64,000 bases of DNA from Candidatus Woesearchaeota archaeon (GCA_002687795.1 NZBG01000024.1:1-64000); one strand, 5' to 3'. Shown: positions 26,808 through 37,156, counted from the first letter of the stretch. Program-made: numbers and translations. The notes: a model not told the origin generated them from the letters alone.

Positions 26808-28526
26808 ATGGAATCAATCTTTTTAGAGCTTAGCATTGTTATTGCAATTGCATTGATATTAGCTTTTTTAATGAAGCTAATCAGACAGCCTTTGATTATT
26901 GCCTATATCTTCAGCGGCATAGTTGTAGGACCAATGTTCCTGAACCTGGTGAAGTCCCAGGACACGCTTGTTGCATTCTCACAGATGGGGATTGCATTCT
27001 TATTGTTCATGCTTGGTTTAAACCTTAACCTTGAGGTATTAAAAGAGGTTGGTTTAGTAGCGTTCATAACAGGAATAGGGCAGGTGCTATTTACCTCTGT
27101 TATAGGTTATTTGATTGCGATTAGCTTTGGTTTTTCTTCTCTATCAGCAATTTATATTAGTGTAGCCTTAACCTTTAGCAGCACAATAATTATAGTTAAA
27201 CTATTATCAGACAAGAATGATTTAGATACCCTTTATGGAAGAATTTCTATTGGATTTTTAATAGTCCAGGATATCGTTGCAATCTTTATATTAATGTTTT
27301 TATCAGGATATGTTTCGGGTGTTTCTATTCCTTCCCTCCTTACAACAACGTTTCTGAAAGGAATAGGCTTTATTTTAATCCTATTCATAATCACCCGGTA
27401 TATTTTATATAGGTTGCTCCATAACATTGCAAAGTCCAAGGAATTATTATTTCTGTTTGCTATTACCTGGTGTTTTGTGATCTCAGTTGCTTCCTCTTAT
27501 CTCGGTTTCTCGATTGAGATAGGTGCATTACTTGCCGGAATAAGCCTGGCTTCTTCGCCTTTCCATTATGAGATAAGCAGAAAAATAAGACCTCTGAGAG
27601 ATTTTTTCATCATCCTTTTCTTTGTGGCATTAGGCTCGCAGATGACCTTTTCAATAACCAGTTTGATGGTGCCTGCGATTGTTTTATCTGTATTTGTTTT
27701 GATTGGAAACCCTTTAATAGTAATGACCTTAATAGGCCTTTTTGGTTATAAGAAACGAACCGGCTTTTTGGCAGGGCTCACAGTTGCCCAAATAAGCGAA
27801 TTTTCATTAATACTTGTTGCATTAGGCCTAAAACTGGGCCATTTATCTCCAGAAATAGTTTCTATGGTTACAGTTATAGGTATTATAACCATAACAGGCT
27901 CTACATACATGATTCTCAAAGGAAATCATTTGTATAATTCTCTCTCTAAGTACCTGGGCATATTTGAAAGAAAAAATACAGAGATAGAGGAATTATCATA
28001 CCATAACAAAAAAGAGAAATATGAGGTAATCCTGTTTGGTTATAATAGAACTGGGTACAGCTTAGTGGGAAAACTGCAAAAGATGAAAAAGAAACTTTTG
28101 GTTGTTGACTTCAACCCGGATATAATCAAGAGGCTTGCAAAGGAAAATATTCATTGCAAGTATGGGGATGCAAGCGATACTGAGCTTTTAGATGAACTGC
28201 CTCTAAACAAAGCCCATATGGTAATATCAACTATCATAGATACAGAAGTAAACCTGCAGCTAGTAAACAAAATCAAAGAGATAAACAAGAAAGTAATCAT
28301 CATCATCAAAGCAAACCAGATAGACGAGGCATTGGAATTATATGATGCTGGTGCAAATTATGTTATATTGCCGCATTTCTTAGGAGGGGAGCATGCCTCA
28401 CTCTTAATTGAAAAATATAGAGGCAATATTGGCAAATTCTTAAAGGTAAAGTTAAATCATATAGAAGAGTTGAAGAAAAGAAAAGAGTTCGGCCATGAGC
28501 ATCCTAAGCATGAAAGACACCACTAA
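26808..28526 (+). CDS. CPA2-family cation/proton antiporter with TrkA-N domain
   Basis: The 572-residue protein has about 12 membrane helices in the first 390 residues (opening LSIVIAIALILAFLMKLIRQPLI region), as in KefB/KefC-type Na+/H+ or K+/H+ exchangers. Residues about 405-520 form a TrkA-N Rossmann domain (ILFGYNRTGYSLVGKL), which in the family binds NAD(H) and gates transport. The C-terminus is histidine-rich. Three transporter genes follow one another, spaced 2-8 nt, so they are probably one operon for ion or solute balance. Confidence 0.88.
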   Translation: MESIFLELSIVIAIALILAFLMKLIRQPLIIAYIFSGIVVGPMFLNLVKSQDTLVAFSQMGIAFLLFMLGLNLNLEVLKEVGLVAFITGIGQVLFTSVIGYLIAISFGFSSLSAIYISVALTFSSTIIIVKLLSDKNDLDTLYGRISIGFLIVQDIVAIFILMFLSGYVSGVSIPSLLTTTFLKGIGFILILFIITRYILYRLLHNIAKSKELLFLFAITWCFVISVASSYLGFSIEIGALLAGISLASSPFHYEISRKIRPLRDFFIILFFVALGSQMTFSITSLMVPAIVLSVFVLIGNPLIVMTLIGLFGYKKRTGFLAGLTVAQISEFSLILVALGLKLGHLSPEIVSMVTVIGIITITGSTYMILKGNHLYNSLSKYLGIFERKNTEIEELSYHNKKEKYEVILFGYNRTGYSLVGKLQKMKKKLLVVDFNPDIIKRLAKENIHCKYGDASDTELLDELPLNKAHMVISTIIDTEVNLQLVNKIKEINKKVIIIIKANQIDEALELYDAGANYVILPHFLGGEHASLLIEKYRGNIGKFLKVKLNHIEELKKRKEFGHEHPKHERHH

Positions 28527-28528
28527 AA

Positions 28529-30433
28529 ATGGAGCGAAAACATGAGCTAAAAAAGGTATTGAGTTTTAGAGCTATTCTTCTTATTACCATTAATTCCATC
28601 ATGGGCACAGGAATCTTCTTCCTGCCTGCAGTTGGCGCCAAGTTTGCAGGTCCTGCCTCAATCCTGTCATGGGTGTTGCTTTCTATAGTGGCTATCTATA
28701 TAGGAATGTGCTTCGCAGAGCTGTCTTCAATGTTCCCGAAGGCTGGCGGCGTTTATGAGTTCTGCAAACAGGCTTATGGCAGATTCTGGAGCTTTATAAT
28801 TGGCTGGATAACATTAATTGCAGGATATATAACAATTGCAATGTTAATTGTTGGTGCAATACATTACTTAGTGCCGGTAGATATCCCATGGATAAAAATA
28901 TCTACTTCTTTGCTGTATATATTTGTCTTCAATTATATAGCATTTAGGGGCATGAAAACCTCAGCTTTTATGCTGGTAACATTTGCATTCATTACCCTAG
29001 GCACCCTTTTTGCCTTAATCATCCCCGGCTTGTTCAGGCTTAACATTGCCAATTTCAGCCCTTTTTTCGTATTCCCTGCGTCCGCGACCTTTGTGGCAAT
29101 ATTTTTCATAGCCGAGACATTCTTTGGCTGGGAAACCGCTACATTCCTGGCTGGGGAAACAAAAGACAGCAAAAAGGTTATGCCAAAGGCTCTGATTTAC
29201 AGTACAGTTATAATTGCAGTTATATGCATCCTGTTCGTGGTTACATCATTAGGTGCTATTAACTGGAGCATATTTGGCGAATCATCAACCCCGCTTTCAG
29301 ATTTGGGGAAATTACATTATGGCAATATAGGGGTTCCTGTCTTTACTATACTTGTTTATTTGGCGATAATAGGCTCTGTGGCTGGTTGGATTGTTTCTGC
29401 GCCAAGATTAATACTGGCAATGGCTGAGGATAAGCTTTTCCTGTCCCAGTTCTCTAAGGTTCATCCAAAGTATTTCACGCCTTACAAGGCTATTTTATTC
29501 CAAACAATAGTAACTGTAATACTGGTATTTATTGCTTCAGGCTCTTATAATACACTGCTAAGGCTGCTCGTTCCTCTTGTGTTAATCATGTATTCAGCTG
29601 TATTATTAAGCCTGGTTATATTAAGGTTTAAGAAACCGGATATTGAGCGCTACTATAAAGCGCCCTTTGGGAAGATAGGTCCTTTCTTTATAATATTAAT
29701 AAACATATTTCTGCTTGTTATGTGGCTGAAAGAGTCTGAAGGCTCATTGAACACTTTATTATTAGGTCTTTCTTTTGTGTTAATAGGTTTTCCATTGTAC
29801 TTCCTTCTTGAGATGTACTATAATCCCAAAACCATTGTAAAAGTAAATAATTTTTTGGCTTATATTGCATATCTTACAGAAAAGATAACACTTCCTGTAA
29901 AGGTAAGAAAAGAACTTTTAAGGTTACTGGGGAATGTTAAGTGTAAAAGTATCTTAGAGTATGGATGTAATGTTGGCACTTTAACAATGCATTTAGCTGA
30001 TGCGGTTAGTCCTAAAGGAAAGATTTACGCAACTGACGAATCAAAACACGCTTTACAAATTCTCCAGAAAAGGATTATTAAAAAAGGTCATAAACATGTT
30101 AAAATACATTTAGACAGGCCGAACAGAATTCACCCAAATGTTCCAAAAGTCGATGCAGCAATCTCTGTTGGTATGATTGGCTCCTTGCAAAAAGAAGAAA
30201 AGGTGTTAAAGGAGTTGAATCAAAGATTAAGGATTGGTAGCAGGATTGTTTTCCTGGATTTTGATAAATTCTTTGATGTAATACCCAATGTGGAATGGCT
30301 ATCGAAAGATAAGAATATCAGGAAGGTTTTTAGCAAGTGCGGGTTTAAGGTAAGTGTTATAAGGAAGCAAGGCTTTGCATGGCAGTATATATATATTCAT
30401 GGAAAAAAAGTAAAGAATATAAAACTAAAATAA
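28529..30433 (+). CDS. APC-type amino-acid permease fused to a class I methyltransferase domain
   Basis: The first about 430 residues are an amino-acid/polyamine permease with 12 likely helices, opening with the family motif SIMGTGIFFLPAVGAKFAGP. A linker of about 30 residues leads into a cytoplasmic domain. LRLLGNVKCKSILEYGCNVG near 465-485 is methyltransferase motif I (E-x-G-x-x-x-G), followed by KIYATDESKHAL (motif II) and DAAISVGMIGS. There is no stop or frame break between the parts. Fusions of APC carriers to universal-stress domains are known; a methyltransferase tail is unusual to me. It lies 2 nt after the antiporter and 7 nt before the exchanger. Confidence 0.85.
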   Translation: MERKHELKKVLSFRAILLITINSIMGTGIFFLPAVGAKFAGPASILSWVLLSIVAIYIGMCFAELSSMFPKAGGVYEFCKQAYGRFWSFIIGWITLIAGYITIAMLIVGAIHYLVPVDIPWIKISTSLLYIFVFNYIAFRGMKTSAFMLVTFAFITLGTLFALIIPGLFRLNIANFSPFFVFPASATFVAIFFIAETFFGWETATFLAGETKDSKKVMPKALIYSTVIIAVICILFVVTSLGAINWSIFGESSTPLSDLGKLHYGNIGVPVFTILVYLAIIGSVAGWIVSAPRLILAMAEDKLFLSQFSKVHPKYFTPYKAILFQTIVTVILVFIASGSYNTLLRLLVPLVLIMYSAVLLSLVILRFKKPDIERYYKAPFGKIGPFFIILINIFLLVMWLKESEGSLNTLLLGLSFVLIGFPLYFLLEMYYNPKTIVKVNNFLAYIAYLTEKITLPVKVRKELLRLLGNVKCKSILEYGCNVGTLTMHLADAVSPKGKIYATDESKHALQILQKRIIKKGHKHVKIHLDRPNRIHPNVPKVDAAISVGMIGSLQKEEKVLKELNQRLRIGSRIVFLDFDKFFDVIPNVEWLSKDKNIRKVFSKCGFKVSVIRKQGFAWQYIYIHGKKVKNIKLK

Positions 30434-30440
30434 ATAAAAT

Positions 30441-31382
30441 ATGATAGAACTAACAACTATTTTCATATTAATAGCAAGTGTACTCATAGTAGTCAAATCA
30501 GCGGATTTAATTATTAAATCAACATCAAACATGGCGAAAGAGTTTGGTGTTACAGAGTATTTTATTGGATTTGCTGTTGTAGCAATTGGAACCTCTCTCC
30601 CGGAACTGGTTACAGCAATCTTTGGCTCTATTGCAAAGCAGAGTAATCTTATCTTAGGAAATCTTATAGGAGCAAATATAATTAATGCTACCCTTGTTCT
30701 CGGTTTAATGGCTATTATTGGAAGAAGAATTAAGATTGAGGGGAATATGTTTAGAACATTTGATGAAACTTTGTTTATGACTCTGGGGATTGTTTTGTTG
30801 CCATTAATTCTAGGTTTAAATGGTGTAATATCAAGGCTGGAAGGCATAATACTTCTAATTGCTTTTGGGTTTTATATATCTAGATTAATAAAAAGAGAAG
30901 AAACATTTAGGCATAAGAAACATATTATTATAAAGGAGATACGCAAAGAGATTATTATATTTTGTTTAGCGCTTCCTCTTTTATTGTTTTCAGCAAAATT
31001 TTTGGTTTCATCAGCTGTTGAGGTTGCAAAAGCATTAAATATTTCTACTTATGTTATTGGTATTACGGTTGTTGCTTTAGGCACAACAATACCTGAACTA
31101 ACTGTTGAAACAAGGGCCATACTAAGGGGTAAGAGGGGTATTGGCTTTGGGAATGTTATAGGTTCTATTATTGCGAATATATCAATGGTATTAGGAATAG
31201 CAGCAATAATAAACCCTATTATCTTTATGCCAACTATTTTTATTACTGCAGCTTTATTTATGGTTACCTCAACATTTGTTGCATTACTTTTCCTCCAGAA
31301 AAAGGAAGTAACATGGAAAGAAGGCTTAGCCTTGATATTTCTTTATTTGACTTTTATAATCTCTGAAGTTATTATTCTGTAA
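30441..31382 (+). CDS. Calcium/sodium antiporter, CaCA family (YrbG-like)
   Basis: A 313-residue exchanger with about 10 helices in two inverted halves. The two alpha repeats carry GTSLPELVTAI and GTTIPELTVE, with the glutamates that bind calcium, and GNLIGANIIN and GNVIGSIIAN after them. It is the last gene of a three-transporter run. It is convergent with rtcB, with 1 nt between the stops. Confidence 0.9.
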   Translation: MIELTTIFILIASVLIVVKSADLIIKSTSNMAKEFGVTEYFIGFAVVAIGTSLPELVTAIFGSIAKQSNLILGNLIGANIINATLVLGLMAIIGRRIKIEGNMFRTFDETLFMTLGIVLLPLILGLNGVISRLEGIILLIAFGFYISRLIKREETFRHKKHIIIKEIRKEIIIFCLALPLLLFSAKFLVSSAVEVAKALNISTYVIGITVVALGTTIPELTVETRAILRGKRGIGFGNVIGSIIANISMVLGIAAIINPIIFMPTIFITAALFMVTSTFVALLFLQKKEVTWKEGLALIFLYLTFIISEVIIL

Positions 31383-31383
31383 T

Positions 31384-32790
31384 TCAACCCTTCATAACAC
31401 CCATAGGCTCTAACCTAACAACTTTCTTAGAAATATCAGCATTATGCACAGTATCAATCACAGCCTCAACATCCTTATAAGCCTTAGGCGCTTCCTCAGC
31501 AAGAGATTTAAAGTTTGTAGCCTTTGTGACAATTCCTTTATTCTGCAGAAGCTCATTACTAATCTTCTCTCCTCTAAACTGGTTTATTGCAGCATGCCTT
31601 GACATCGCCCTTCCAGCACCATGCGCAGAGCTTCCAAAACTTTTCTCCATTGCAGTCTCAGTACCTTTCAGTATATAAGAAGCTGTGCCCATACTGCCAG
31701 CTAATAAGACCGGTATATCAGGGAATGCTCTTGTGGCTCCTTTCCTATGTACATATAATTTTCTTTTCCTGCCGTTAATAGTATATTCTTCTAATTTAAC
31801 AACATTATGACAGATTCCATAGACAGTATGCATATCCATATCTTCCCAGCCTTTGTTGAAAACCTTTTCAAAGGTTTCCCTTATCCATTGAGTCATAACA
31901 AGCCTGTTAGTAAAGCTATAGTTAACAGCAGCTTTCATTGCAGCAAAGAAATCCTGTCCTTCATTTGATTTTGCAGGCGCGCATACAAGCTGCCTGTCAG
32001 GAAGCCATATCTTATACTTCTGAACAGCTTTCTCTTGTATCTTTAAGTAATCAGAAGCAACCTGGTGGCCCAGGCCTCTTGAGCCGCAGTGCAGCATTAT
32101 CAAGACCTGGTCTTTATCATTGATTCCCCATTCCTTTGCTTTATCATCAAAGATATCTGTTACCTTCTGGATTTCAAGAAAGTGGTTGCCAGCCCCCAAA
32201 GTTCCAAGCTGTGGAGCCCCCCTCTTCTTAGCCAAGTCTGAAACCTTTTTTGGATCAGCGCCTTCCATCCTACCATTCTCTTCAATATGCTTTAGATCCT
32301 CTTTAACGCCATAATCATTCTCAACAGCCCACTCACAGCCGTTAACCAAAACCTCATTCAGTTCATCAGGATTTAATCTTAACTTTCCCTTGCTTCCAAC
32401 ACCGCATGGTATAGCAGAAAAAAGAGCGGGAACTAACTCATTCAGCTTTTCCTTAACCTCTTCATACGAAAGGTTTGTTCTTATGGAGTTTATGCCACAG
32501 TTTATGTCAAATCCGCATAAGCCTGCGCTGATTACCCCCTCCTCAGCATCAAAAGCAGCAACAGCGCCCATTGGCAGGCCGTAGCCGAAGTGGGCATCCG
32601 GGAGTGCAACAACCGGTTCTATAGCCCCAGGAAGGCAGCATACATTGCTAAGCTGACCAATGGTATCGTCTTCCATAGCATCAAGCAACTTCTTGTTGGC
32701 AATTACTTTGCCTGCCACTTTCATCTCTTTTCTTGCTGTTTTTGGCAGTAACCATTCGTAATCGTTTATTGGCTGAAGTTTTTCTTTCAT
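31384..32790 (-). CDS. rtcB: RNA-splicing ligase RtcB
   Basis: It joins tRNA halves after intron removal, using GTP and manganese. The 468-residue protein shows AGLCGFDINCGIN with the metal cysteine, GNHFLEIQ, HCGSRGLGHQ and AHGAGRAMSRHAA whose histidine takes the GMP. No intein interrupts it, unlike many archaeal RtcB genes. Its presence implies tRNA introns in the host. It is divergent from pheS. Confidence 0.95.
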   Translation of the reverse strand: MKEKLQPINDYEWLLPKTARKEMKVAGKVIANKKLLDAMEDDTIGQLSNVCCLPGAIEPVVALPDAHFGYGLPMGAVAAFDAEEGVISAGLCGFDINCGINSIRTNLSYEEVKEKLNELVPALFSAIPCGVGSKGKLRLNPDELNEVLVNGCEWAVENDYGVKEDLKHIEENGRMEGADPKKVSDLAKKRGAPQLGTLGAGNHFLEIQKVTDIFDDKAKEWGINDKDQVLIMLHCGSRGLGHQVASDYLKIQEKAVQKYKIWLPDRQLVCAPAKSNEGQDFFAAMKAAVNYSFTNRLVMTQWIRETFEKVFNKGWEDMDMHTVYGICHNVVKLEEYTINGRKRKLYVHRKGATRAFPDIPVLLAGSMGTASYILKGTETAMEKSFGSSAHGAGRAMSRHAAINQFRGEKISNELLQNKGIVTKATNFKSLAEEAPKAYKDVEAVIDTVHNADISKKVVRLEPMGVMKG

Positions 32791-32877
32791 AATGCTGGTA
32801 GGTATTTGCTGAAACTTATAAAGATTTTCGTTTTCATACCAAAAGCTTTTAAAACTCCTTTATTCTTTTAAGCTAAA

Positions 32878-34398
32878 ATGAGTAATAAGGATATAATAAA
32901 CAGATTACACAACTTTGAAAGAAAAGTATTGCCTTTGCTGGATAGGTTTGATAATACAAAAGAGCTTAGCAAGGAAACAGGTCTTTCAGAGATAGAAGTA
33001 ATGAGAGCATTCCAATGGCTGGGGAATAAGGATATTCTTAAGATTAAGCAGGAATTAAAGGAAGTGGCTGAGCTGGAAGAAAACGGGAAAAAATACATTG
33101 AAGAGGGCCTGCCTGAGAAAAGATTTCTTTCATGCCTTGAAGGCAAAACATCATTAACACAAATAGGGGAAAAGGCTAACCTATCAAAAGAGGAATTAAA
33201 CTCCTGCTTGGGAATCTTGAGAGGGAAGGCAGCAATATCATTAAAGAAGGAAGGCGAGGATTTAACCATAAAGATCACAGAACAGGGAAAGAAGCTGTTA
33301 GAGAAAGGCTTTCTTGAAGAAGAGTTTCTTAAAAGAGATTTTCCTTTGGATATAAAGTCGCTTAAAGAGGAAGAAGTGTTTGCTTTGGATAATCTTAAGA
33401 AAAGAAAGGACCTGATAAGAGTCCAGGTAGTTAAGCTGAAAAAGGCAGAGCTTACACCTCTTGGGAAAGAGCTGTTAAAGGAAGATATAAAGAAAGAAGA
33501 AATATTTGACAGGCTTACTATACCCATGCTCAAAGATGGCTCATGGAAAGATAAGAGGCTTAGAGCCTATGACATTAAGATAAATGTTCCAAAAAAATAT
33601 CCCGGTAGAAAGCAGCCATACAGAAGGTTCTTGGAAACTGTAAGAAAGAAGTTCAGTTCATTGGGCTTTACAGAGATGACAGGACCCACAGTTGAGACAG
33701 ACTTCTGGAACATGGATGCATTGTTCATGCCCCAGTTCCATTCTGCAAGAGATATCCATGATGCATACTATATCAAAGAGCCAAAATATGGAGAGCTTGA
33801 TGAAGCATTAATGAAAAAGGTAAAACAAGCTCATGAAAACGGTTTCAATACTGGCTCCAAAGGCTGGCAGTACAAGTTTGACACTAAAAGAACGCACAGG
33901 CATCTGCTAAGGACACAGGGAACAGCATGCTCAGCAAGGATGTTAACCTCAGAAAATCTTAAGATCCCTGGCAAATACTTTGCATTAGTGCGCTGCTTCA
34001 GATCAGATGTAATAGATGCAACGCATCTTGTTGACTTTTACCAGACAGAAGGCATTATCTTAGAAGAAGGCCTTAACTTCAGGCACCTAAAAGGAGTGCT
34101 TAGAATGTTCGCTGAAGAGTTCTGTGAAACAGACCAGATCAAGATTGTGCCGGGCTATTTTCCTTTCACAGAGCCATCAGCTGAGCTGCATGCAAAGCAT
34201 CCTGAGCTTGGCTGGATAGAGCTGGCTGGTTCAGGCATTTTCAGGCCAGAGATGTGCAAGCCTTTAGGCATAGATGTTCCTGTTCTTGCGTGGGGCATTG
34301 GGATTGACAGGATTGGCATGTTCAAGCTTGGCATAAAAGATATAAGGCAGTTATTCTCACAGGATTTGGAGTTTTTAAGAAACAGCAAGATTGTTTAA
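32878..34398 (+). CDS. pheS: Phenylalanyl-tRNA synthetase alpha subunit (archaeal type)
   Basis: This subunit carries the catalytic site of PheRS. Residues 1-200 contain winged helices (NTKELSKETGLSEIEVMRAF) typical of archaeal/eukaryotic PheS. The class II core follows: MTGPTVETDFWNMDALFMPQ, TACSARML, and near the C-terminus AWGIGIDRIGM (motif 3). The length of 506 fits. pheT is not in the window. The translin gene begins 1 nt after its stop. Confidence 0.95.
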   Translation: MSNKDIINRLHNFERKVLPLLDRFDNTKELSKETGLSEIEVMRAFQWLGNKDILKIKQELKEVAELEENGKKYIEEGLPEKRFLSCLEGKTSLTQIGEKANLSKEELNSCLGILRGKAAISLKKEGEDLTIKITEQGKKLLEKGFLEEEFLKRDFPLDIKSLKEEEVFALDNLKKRKDLIRVQVVKLKKAELTPLGKELLKEDIKKEEIFDRLTIPMLKDGSWKDKRLRAYDIKINVPKKYPGRKQPYRRFLETVRKKFSSLGFTEMTGPTVETDFWNMDALFMPQFHSARDIHDAYYIKEPKYGELDEALMKKVKQAHENGFNTGSKGWQYKFDTKRTHRHLLRTQGTACSARMLTSENLKIPGKYFALVRCFRSDVIDATHLVDFYQTEGIILEEGLNFRHLKGVLRMFAEEFCETDQIKIVPGYFPFTEPSAELHAKHPELGWIELAGSGIFRPEMCKPLGIDVPVLAWGIGIDRIGMFKLGIKDIRQLFSQDLEFLRNSKIV

Positions 34399-34399
34399 G

Positions 34400-34975
34400 A
34401 TGATCAACAAAAAAGAATTCAAGGCCATAAGAGAAGAACTGGAGAACTATGATAAGCAGAGAGAGGTTCTTATTAAAGAAAGCAGGACACTGCTGAAGCT
34501 TTCAAAGCAAATCATATATTCTGTTCATAGGGGCAACATGGAAGAGACAGAAGAGTTATTGAAAGATGCAAGGGATGAAAAGGCTAAGCTTGACAAGATC
34601 ACCAGGAGAGCTGAATCGCTCAGCATGGAACACTCATATTCTGATGCTTTGCAGGAGTATACAGAAGCTTTGTGTTATTCAGGTTTTGTAAGCTCAAAAA
34701 AGCTGCCTTCAAGAAAAACAATTGGCGTCAACAGCGAAGATTATTTAATGGGCTTATGCGACCTAACAGGAGAGCTTGGCAGGAGAGCAGTTTCTTTAGC
34801 AACTAAAAGGAAGTTTAAGGAAGTGGAAGCAATCAAGAAGTTAGTGGAAGATATTTATGGCGAGTTTCTAAAGTTTAATCTAAGGAATAGTTCTCTCAGG
34901 AAAAAGAGCGACTCGATTAAATGGAACCTTAAGAAGATTGAAGAGATTATGTATGATTTGAGGAAACATCACTAA
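34400..34975 (+). CDS. Translin/TRAX family protein
   Basis: An all-helical nucleic-acid-binding protein of 191 residues. AESLSMEHSYSDALQEYTEAL, SEDYLMGLCDLTGELGRRAV and YGEFLKFNLRNSSLRKKSD are translin-family motifs. Archaeal relatives form ring-like RNases or RNA binders involved in tRNA fragment removal. TTG 34391 also opens the frame, but ATG 34400, 1 nt past the pheS stop, is preferred. The M29 peptidase follows 4 nt later. Confidence 0.85.
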   Translation: MINKKEFKAIREELENYDKQREVLIKESRTLLKLSKQIIYSVHRGNMEETEELLKDARDEKAKLDKITRRAESLSMEHSYSDALQEYTEALCYSGFVSSKKLPSRKTIGVNSEDYLMGLCDLTGELGRRAVSLATKRKFKEVEAIKKLVEDIYGEFLKFNLRNSSLRKKSDSIKWNLKKIEEIMYDLRKHH

Positions 34976-34979
34976 CAGA

Positions 34980-35948
34980 ATGCAAGATTTACCAAAGGCA
35001 TCATCAATTGTAATCAAAGATTGCATGAACACTCAACCTGATGAAAGAGTTCTGATCATTATTGACAAAAACAAATTGAACATAGGCAAAGCTCTCTTGC
35101 AGGAAGCAGAAAAGACCACAAAACATGCAAGGCTCACAGAAATCCCAGTAATGAAATACAACGGCCAGGAGCCACCAAAAGATGTTGCCAAGGAGATGCT
35201 TAATTCTGATGTGATCCTGATGGCAACCTCAAAATCCTTATCACACACAGAAGCAAGGAGAAAAGCATCTGAAAAAGGCGCAAGGATCGCTTCCATGCCT
35301 GGAATAACAGAAGACATTATGAAAAGAACCCTTGCTGTAGATTATAGTAAGATAACAGAAAGAACCAACAAGATAGCAGCTGAATTAAACAAGGCTTATG
35401 AAACAAAGGATTGGGTAAAAATCACCACAAAGCAAGGCACTAATATAAAGATGAAAGTAAGCAGGAGGATAAAGCACATTGATGAGAACAGGTATCATAA
35501 GAAGGGTAAGTGGGGCAACCTGCCTGATGGCGAAGCATACTTTGCTCCTTTGGAAGGCTCTTCAAAAGGAGTTTTCATTGTTGATGCTTCCATGGCAGGC
35601 ATAGGAAAGCTGAAAGAGCCTGTAAAGATAGAGGTTAGGGAAGGCTATGCCACAAAGATAGAAGGAAAAGAAGAAGCAGAGAAATTAAAGAGGTTATTGC
35701 AAAGCTTTAATGATAAATCAGTTTACAACATTGCAGAGCTTGGCATTGGTACTAATGACAAGGCAATCATAACCGGAATTGTCTTAGAAGATGAAAAGGT
35801 TCTTGGGACTGCTCATATAGCCTTTGGCAATAATGTTTCTTATGGGGGTTCTGTTAATGCACCCTGCCATCTTGACGGAGTTTTCTTTAAGCCAACGATT
35901 GTTGTTGGAAATAAAAAAATCATGGAAGATGGGAAGCTTTTGGTCTAA
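34980..35948 (+). CDS. M29-family aminopeptidase-like protein
   Basis: The 322-residue protein matches the thermophilic aminopeptidase T/M29 clan. Metal-site motifs are visible: PDGEAYFAPLEGS (Glu), NIAELGIGTN (Glu), GTAHIAFGNN (His) and APCHLDGV (His-x-Asp). It is shorter than bacterial AmpS (about 410), lacking part of the N-terminal domain, as in the archaeal leucyl-aminopeptidase branch. It is the third gene after pheS and translin. Confidence 0.8.
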   Translation: MQDLPKASSIVIKDCMNTQPDERVLIIIDKNKLNIGKALLQEAEKTTKHARLTEIPVMKYNGQEPPKDVAKEMLNSDVILMATSKSLSHTEARRKASEKGARIASMPGITEDIMKRTLAVDYSKITERTNKIAAELNKAYETKDWVKITTKQGTNIKMKVSRRIKHIDENRYHKKGKWGNLPDGEAYFAPLEGSSKGVFIVDASMAGIGKLKEPVKIEVREGYATKIEGKEEAEKLKRLLQSFNDKSVYNIAELGIGTNDKAIITGIVLEDEKVLGTAHIAFGNNVSYGGSVNAPCHLDGVFFKPTIVVGNKKIMEDGKLLV

Positions 35949-35987
35949 TCAATAGCTTTAAAAACAAACTCTCATTTAAAATTCTTC

Positions 35988-37103
35988 ATGAGAAAAAACA
36001 GAATACTCTTAACTATCATAATGTTCCTTGTATTCCTTGGCTCAGGATTGTATAGTGTATTCATACCTATATTCCTGTTAAAACAGGGAGTTTCTTTTGC
36101 CTACATAGTTGTTTATGCTATGAGCTATTGTTTAGGGGGCATTATTGCAGGCATGCTATTTAACTATGTGATACATAAGTTCAGTATTAAGCTGCCCTTT
36201 ATAGCAACATGCATATTTGAGCCTGTTATAATATTTACCCTGAGTTTTTATTCAAACTTTAGGCTGCCTGTTTGGGTTTATGGCTTGTTGTTAGGGATTT
36301 TCCAGTTTATGTTTTGGTGTTCTGTGAATGTAATAACATTAAAAGCAACTGAAAGGCATAAAAGAGGAAAACAACAGGCATTTATACTTTCATCTTTATG
36401 GGTTGCAAAGATAATTTCTCCTTTTGCGGGGGGTGCGATCATTCATTACTTAGGCTATAGTTATCTTTATGTGATAGGCATTGCAATTGTTTTATGCTCC
36501 TGTGTACCGGTTATGCTTCTAAAACAGGAAGTGGTTGTAAAAAGAAAAACGGTTTTCTTCCCTTCGTTAAAAGGAGATATAGGCGTGTATATGATTGTTT
36601 CATTTTTCAGAGGAATCAGCTTTTCAGCGTTGTTTTTCTTCTGGGTGCTTTATATCTATAATCTTTTAGGCACAGAGCTTAAGGTTGGCTCTTTTTCTTC
36701 ATTAGGCTCTTTGCTTGGGCTGTCAGCAGTTCTTATAACCGGTTATTCAATTGACCATTTCAGAAAGGTTTTGACCTATGCATCAAGCCTTTTACTGTCT
36801 TCAGTTTCATGGCTCTTTTCAGTATTCAACAGTTCTTTTATTGGAATCTTTATATTAAACCTGACAAACAGCTTTGTCCATCAGACAACAACAGTAACCA
36901 ATAATGTGTTGTTCCTGCATGAAATAGAAGACAAAGATGTACCTGCATATACAGCGGAAAGGCAGATAGCCTTTTCTATGGGAGCTGTTATTCTCTGCCT
37001 GTTCGCTTTCTTCAATAGCTTTAGGCTCTTATTTGTTATAAGCTCTTTGGGATATGTTATAGCCTTGCCGTTTGTGTTCAGGCTGAAGAACGTAGAGAAT
37101 TAA
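35988..37103 (+). CDS. Major facilitator superfamily transporter
   Basis: The 371-residue product is almost all hydrophobic helices, about 11-12, arranged as two halves with a basic loop (KATERHKRGKQQ) near residue 125 resembling the MFS loop 2-3/4-5 arginines. Substrate cannot be assigned. It is preceded by a TTTAAAA-type promoter and is not coupled to its neighbours. Confidence 0.75.
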   Translation: MRKNRILLTIIMFLVFLGSGLYSVFIPIFLLKQGVSFAYIVVYAMSYCLGGIIAGMLFNYVIHKFSIKLPFIATCIFEPVIIFTLSFYSNFRLPVWVYGLLLGIFQFMFWCSVNVITLKATERHKRGKQQAFILSSLWVAKIISPFAGGAIIHYLGYSYLYVIGIAIVLCSCVPVMLLKQEVVVKRKTVFFPSLKGDIGVYMIVSFFRGISFSALFFFWVLYIYNLLGTELKVGSFSSLGSLLGLSAVLITGYSIDHFRKVLTYASSLLLSSVSWLFSVFNSSFIGIFILNLTNSFVHQTTTVTNNVLFLHEIEDKDVPAYTAERQIAFSMGAVILCLFAFFNSFRLLFVISSLGYVIALPFVFRLKNVEN

Positions 37104-37144
37104 TATCAACTGATTGTTATTTTCTAATTGTAAACACTAATAAG

Positions 37145-37156
37145 GTTTATAAATAA
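37145..37156 (+). promoter_or_regulatory. TATA box of the PHP-like gene
   Basis: GGTTTATAAATA lies 20-30 nt before ATG 37176, giving a leaderless start. Confidence 0.55.
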
